Part shown: positions 60,985 to 64,000 of the stretch, piece after piece | How the letters are laid out: each line of letters begins with the position of its first letter | How positions within the stretch are numbered: the stretch's first letter is position 1 | Source of the DNA: RH-AL1 sp965214415 | Lineage (GTDB): Bacteria; Pseudomonadota; Alphaproteobacteria; Rhizobiales; Beijerinckiaceae | NCBI GenBank assembly: GCA_965214415.1 | Contig: CBDCBQ010000003.1 | Span: 2,790,001 to 2,854,000, forward strand | Direction of reading: 5' to 3' | DNA length: 64,000 bases | Made by a program: the position numbers and the translations under genes | Notes under the pieces: generated by a model | What the model was told of the DNA's origin: nothing | Database searches by the model: none | What the model saw: the letters and a program-made list of their open reading frames with translations, nothing else

Positions 60985-63087
60985 CTACTCCGCCGCGACC
61001 TTCTCGGCGTCCCGCGGGGTGAACAAGCCATCGCCGGTCGGCGCCATGTTGAGCACGCGCTCGTGGTGGTCGGCGAGCGAGGGGCGGTGGGCGATCGAGA
61101 CGATCGTCGTGTCGGGCAGCCGGCGCGCCATCATCTCGTAAATCTTGCGCTCCAGCTCCATGTCCATCGCCGCCGTCGCCTCGTCGAGGAGGAGCCAGTC
61201 GGGCTTGGCGAGGATCGCGCGGGCGATGGCGAGGCGCTGCTGCTCGCCACCGGATAGGCGCTGCGTCCAGTTGTCGTCGATCTCGAGCGCGTCGACGAGC
61301 CGCTCGAGGCCGACATCGGCGAGCACGCTCTTGATCGCCGCGTCATCGTAGCTGCCGATGGGCTGCGGGTAGGAGACCGCGGTGGCGAGCGTGCCGATCG
61401 GCAAGTAGGGCTTTTGCGGCAGCACCAGCACCTTGGCGCCGGCCGGCACCGCGACGTTGCCGTCGCCATAGGGCCAGACACCGGAGATCGCGCGGAACAG
61501 CGTCGACTTGCCCGAACCCGACGGCCCCATGACGAGCACGTTCTCGTTGGCGGCAAGGCGCAGGTCGAACGGTTTCACGAGAGGCTTGCCGTCCGGCAGG
61601 TCGAGCGACACGCCGGACAGGACGAAGTCGCGGGTGCCGGCCTCGATCGGGTGCGCGACCTCGGCTGTCGGCGCGCCGGCCTCGAGCGAGGCGTCGAAGG
61701 TGGTGAGACGGGCCAGCACCGAGCGGAAGTCGGCGAGGTTTGAGTAATAGGTGATGAAGAAGCTCAACGCGGCGGCGACCATGCCGAACGCATCCAAGGC
61801 AAGCGTCATGTCGCCGAGCGTCACGCTCTTGGCGAAGAAGAACGGCGCCAGGATGATCAACGGCGCGTAGTTGCTGACACTGTTGAAGAAGTTCTGGAAG
61901 ACGTTGAGGTTCGCCTTGACGTAGACGATCGAATAAAAGTTGCGGATGATCGACAGAAAGCGATCGGAGAGGATGCTCCGCTCGGTCCGCTCGCCGAACA
62001 GCAAGGCGATCTGCTCGCTGTATTCGCGAAGGCGCGCGAGCGAGAAGCGGTAGTTCGCCTCATAGTGCTGGCGGGCGAAAGCCAAGGTCGCGAGGCGTCG
62101 CCCGATGCTCATCGTGCCGCCGGTGCCGAGCATCGCGAAGGCCAGCGCGCACCAGAACAAGAAACCCGGCAGGTGGAATTGGGTGCCAGGGAACGTCAGC
62201 TTAATCGACGCCGTCCACAGGATGATCGAGTAGGCGACGAGCGACGAGAGCTGCGAGATGAGGTTGATCGAGAAATTGTAGACGCCGAGGCCGCCGAACA
62301 TGCCGCCGTCGATGAAGCGCGGCACGTCCTCCTGGATACGCTGGTCAGGGTTGTCGGTGCCGACGCCAGCCAGCATCATCCCGTAGTGGTTGTGCTTGTC
62401 GAGCCAGCGTCGCGCATAGTCCTCCGTCAGGTACTGGCGCCAGCGGATGAACAGCGTGTTGGACGTGACGAACTCGATGTAGAGCGAGACCAGATAGGGG
62501 ACGAGATAGATCGGGTAGTCGACGAGGATCGCGCGCCAGAAGGCCGGCTGATCATAGCCCTGCAGCGCATTGAACAGCGCGCGGCCGACGAACGACAGGT
62601 TCACGACCATGAAGACTTGGAGCTGGTTGATCAGCACCAGGAACATCAGCGCGGCGGCGGCGGCGTGGCGCTCGGGCACGCTGATGCCGAGGACCGGCAC
62701 ACGCAGCATTCCATCCATGCGGAAATAGCGATCGGCGATCGCCAGCGAGCGTCGCGCCACTGGAATATAGGCGGCGACGTAAGCGAGGACCGTGAACAGC
62801 GCGACGGTTATCGCGACGCTGCTCGGCACGCGCACGCCTTCGAGCGACGTTGGCCAGTGACCAAGCGCGCTGAAGCAGACGCAGATGCCGAGGACGACGA
62901 CCTCAGTCGCGAAGAAGCGGATGAGGATCTGCAAAAACGTCGAGGTTCGCTCCGCTGCGCGGAACGTCACGACGGCGGCGAGCAGGCTGAAGCCGGCGAG
63001 AAGGTAGACGACGCCGTGCCCGCTCCGGTGCGCGACGTAAGCGGCCGCGAGCGCGAAGATCGCGACCACGAGTCCTAGCAATTTCAT
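60985..63087 (-). CDS. SbmA/BacA-like ABC transporter, fused permease-ATPase
   Basis: 700 residues from ATG 63087. An N-terminal pair of helices, then an ABC_membrane_2 domain (about 135-420; FRMDGMLRVPVLGISVPERH, NPDQRIQEDVPRFIDGGMFG, the typical NPDQRI box) and a nucleotide-binding domain with Walker A MGPSGSGKSTLFR, signature LSGGEQQRLAIARA and Walker B WLLLDEATAAMD. Matches YddA/BacA-related exporters-importers, half-transporters that dimerise. Relatives move vitamin B12, peptides or very-long-chain acyl compounds. Ends 7 bases from thyX, convergent. Confidence 0.9.
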   Translation of the reverse strand: MKLLGLVVAIFALAAAYVAHRSGHGVVYLLAGFSLLAAVVTFRAAERTSTFLQILIRFFATEVVVLGICVCFSALGHWPTSLEGVRVPSSVAITVALFTVLAYVAAYIPVARRSLAIADRYFRMDGMLRVPVLGISVPERHAAAAALMFLVLINQLQVFMVVNLSFVGRALFNALQGYDQPAFWRAILVDYPIYLVPYLVSLYIEFVTSNTLFIRWRQYLTEDYARRWLDKHNHYGMMLAGVGTDNPDQRIQEDVPRFIDGGMFGGLGVYNFSINLISQLSSLVAYSIILWTASIKLTFPGTQFHLPGFLFWCALAFAMLGTGGTMSIGRRLATLAFARQHYEANYRFSLARLREYSEQIALLFGERTERSILSDRFLSIIRNFYSIVYVKANLNVFQNFFNSVSNYAPLIILAPFFFAKSVTLGDMTLALDAFGMVAAALSFFITYYSNLADFRSVLARLTTFDASLEAGAPTAEVAHPIEAGTRDFVLSGVSLDLPDGKPLVKPFDLRLAANENVLVMGPSGSGKSTLFRAISGVWPYGDGNVAVPAGAKVLVLPQKPYLPIGTLATAVSYPQPIGSYDDAAIKSVLADVGLERLVDALEIDDNWTQRLSGGEQQRLAIARAILAKPDWLLLDEATAAMDMELERKIYEMMARRLPDTTIVSIAHRPSLADHHERVLNMAPTGDGLFTPRDAEKVAAE

Positions 63088-63229
63088 GAGCGCGGCTTCC
63101 GATGGCTGGTGGGTGGTTCCACCCGCCAATTACGACCGCAAGAGGGCCGCGCGACAAAGCATCTCGCCGGGCGGTAGGGGGCTGATGCGGCCGACAGGCG
63201 CAGGCGTCCTGGCGAGCAGCCGCGTGGCG

Positions 63230-63634
63230 CTAGTGCTCCCCCTCGGCCGCGAGCGTGCCGTCGCGCCCATTGACTTGGTCGAGCAGGACCGGCGACGGCT
63301 TGAAAGTGAGCACCCGGCGCGGCTTGATCGGCACCTCGACGCCGGTGCGCGGGTTGCGGCCGATCCGCTCGCGCTTCTCGCGGACCGCGAACAGGCCGAA
63401 CGAGCGCAGCTTGACGCTCTCGCCCCGCGTCAGGGAGCCGGACACCTCCTCGAGCGCCATCTCGAAGATCTCGCGGGCCTGGCCGCGCGAGAGGCTCGGG
63501 CAACTGGCGTAGACGCCGTCCAAGATATCGGCCCGCGTGGCGGTGCGGCGAAAGCTCGTGGCCCCCGTGTCGTCACGGTCGTCGAGATCCGGAACCGAGC
63601 CGCTCGTAAACGAATAAGCCAAAGCGTCTGACAT
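63230..63634 (-). CDS. ihfA: IHF-alpha-like DNA-bending protein with N-terminal extension
   Basis: 134 residues. Residues 32-125 are the HU/IHF fold: TRADILDGVYASCPSLSRGQ, LTRGESVKLRSFGLFAVREK, then the DNA-intercalating arm GRNPRTGVEVPIKPRRVLTF. The first 31 residues are an extra acidic, Ser/Asp-rich segment absent from typical IHF-alpha of about 100 residues; no later start codon keeps the first helix intact. Named as IHF-alpha by the EVPIKPRRVLTFKPS wording; HU-like roles are possible. Divergence from known genes and neighbours (groL rather than pheT) is noted. Confidence 0.7.
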   Translation of the reverse strand: MSDALAYSFTSGSVPDLDDRDDTGATSFRRTATRADILDGVYASCPSLSRGQAREIFEMALEEVSGSLTRGESVKLRSFGLFAVREKRERIGRNPRTGVEVPIKPRRVLTFKPSPVLLDQVNGRDGTLAAEGEH

Positions 63635-63680
63635 CGAAGATGCGTTCCCTTGCAGGCTGACAAGGAGACGTACGGAAAGA

Positions 63681-63703
63681 GGGCCCCGATGGTTTCGGGA
63701 CCC
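63681..63703 (-). terminator. Probable intrinsic terminator of groL
   Basis: Stem of 9 pairs with one mismatch (GGGTCCCGA / TCGGGGCCC in transcript direction) and a 5-base loop, 30 bp after the groL stop, followed by TCTTTCC. The T run is weak. Confidence 0.55.
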
Positions 63704-63733
63704 CCTTGTCTTTCGCGTTGATTGCTAGAGCGT

Positions 63734-64000
63734 TTAGAAGTCCATACCGCCCATGCCGCCCATGCCGCCGCCGCCCATCGGCATCGCGGGGCCTTCCTTC
63801 TTCGGCGATTCGGTGATGGTCGCCTCGGTGGTGATCATCATGCCGGCGACCGAGGCCGCGTCCTGCAGCGCCGTGCGCACGACCTTGGTCGGGTCGATGA
63901 TGCCGGACGCGATCAGGTCGCCGTACTCGCCCGTCTGGGCGTTGTAGCCGTAGCCGTAGCTCGAGTTCTCGAGCAGCTTGCCAACGACGACGGCGCCGTC
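63734..64000 (-). CDS. groL: Chaperonin GroEL, C-terminal part only
   Basis: The last 88 residues of GroEL; the rest lies past the window edge. AVVVGKLLENSSYGYGYNAQ with TGEYGDLIASGIIDPTKVVR are the conserved end of the equatorial domain, and the tail is the Gly/Met-rich GGGGMGGMGGMDF. Stop TAA at 63734-63736. Folding cage subunit, normally in groS-groL order; groS would lie further right. Confidence 0.97.
   Translation of the reverse strand, partial: DGAVVVGKLLENSSYGYGYNAQTGEYGDLIASGIIDPTKVVRTALQDAASVAGMMITTEATITESPKKEGPAMPMGGGGMGGMGGMDF

Noticed and set aside
60012..61022. 336-codon plus-strand frame overlapping thyX in another frame
   Set aside because: Arg/Ala-rich out-of-frame reading of thyX, with no domain.
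62065..63078. 337-codon plus-strand frame opposite the ABC transporter
   Set aside because: Antisense shadow with charged low-complexity sequence; the transporter has full motifs on the other strand.

Overview
The window is GC-rich DNA from an alphaproteobacterium, most probably of the order Hyphomicrobiales (Rhizobiales). Evidence: a class II-type aroA overlapping cmk, a TIGR02300/FYDLN-type acidic protein next to aroA, murA followed by a DUF2948 protein, an Omp25/RopB-like outer-membrane barrel, and a tRNA-His that lacks the usual extra G(-1), a loss known from a group of alphaproteobacteria. Genus cannot be fixed from the sequence alone; a Beijerinckiaceae/Methylobacteriaceae-like lineage is a guess.

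Positions 1-11,040 look like an integrated phage satellite or cut-down prophage. In order: a tyrosine integrase (5' end outside the window), a leftward Arc-type ribbon-helix-helix repressor, two identical-type palindromic operators around a good promoter, a rightward AlpA-like regulator, a chain of small genes joined by 4-bp ATGA-type overlaps, a DUF1376 replication-initiation protein, a primase-helicase split by a +1 frameshift, and a leftward pair that includes a small terminase. No large terminase, capsid or tail gene is present. A leftward mcrB-mcrC pair (5-methylcytosine-dependent restriction) sits at the far end as probable defence cargo.

Positions 11,040-40,050 are a decayed accessory zone. 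It holds three broken copies of a LigD-type ATP-dependent ligase domain, remnants of IS3, IS630 and IS66 elements and an IS21-like short element, a frameshifted lipoprotein, a frameshifted exonuclease III, a broken alpha/beta hydrolase, and a 0.73-kb direct repeat (19,305 and 25,429) flanking two Tat-exported ferritin-like proteins and an outer-membrane barrel. Intact genes here include a GAF-PAS-GGDEF-EAL cyclic-di-GMP enzyme, a catalase-like protein, a three-subunit PaoABC-type molybdenum aldehyde oxidoreductase, a GFA protein, an MRJP/yellow-family secreted protein, a LysR regulator and a Met/His-rich secreted peptide.

Positions 40,080-64,000 are mostly core chromosome with intact frames: tRNA-Lys, leuD, dadA, an SPL-family radical SAM protein, tRNA-His, murA and followers, DUF427, selO, MFS transporter, KirBac channel, cmk, aroA, thyX, an SbmA/BacA-type ABC transporter, an IHF-alpha-like protein and the 3' end of groL. 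Interrupting this is a 3.5-kb gene for a 1170-residue surface protein (DUF4347, cadherin-like repeats, C-terminal Hint domain) followed by a second, 5'-truncated Hint fragment joined to the first codons of a sulfotransferase gene. The contrast between many one-base indels in the accessory zone and none in the recognised housekeeping genes argues for real gene decay rather than uniform sequencing error.
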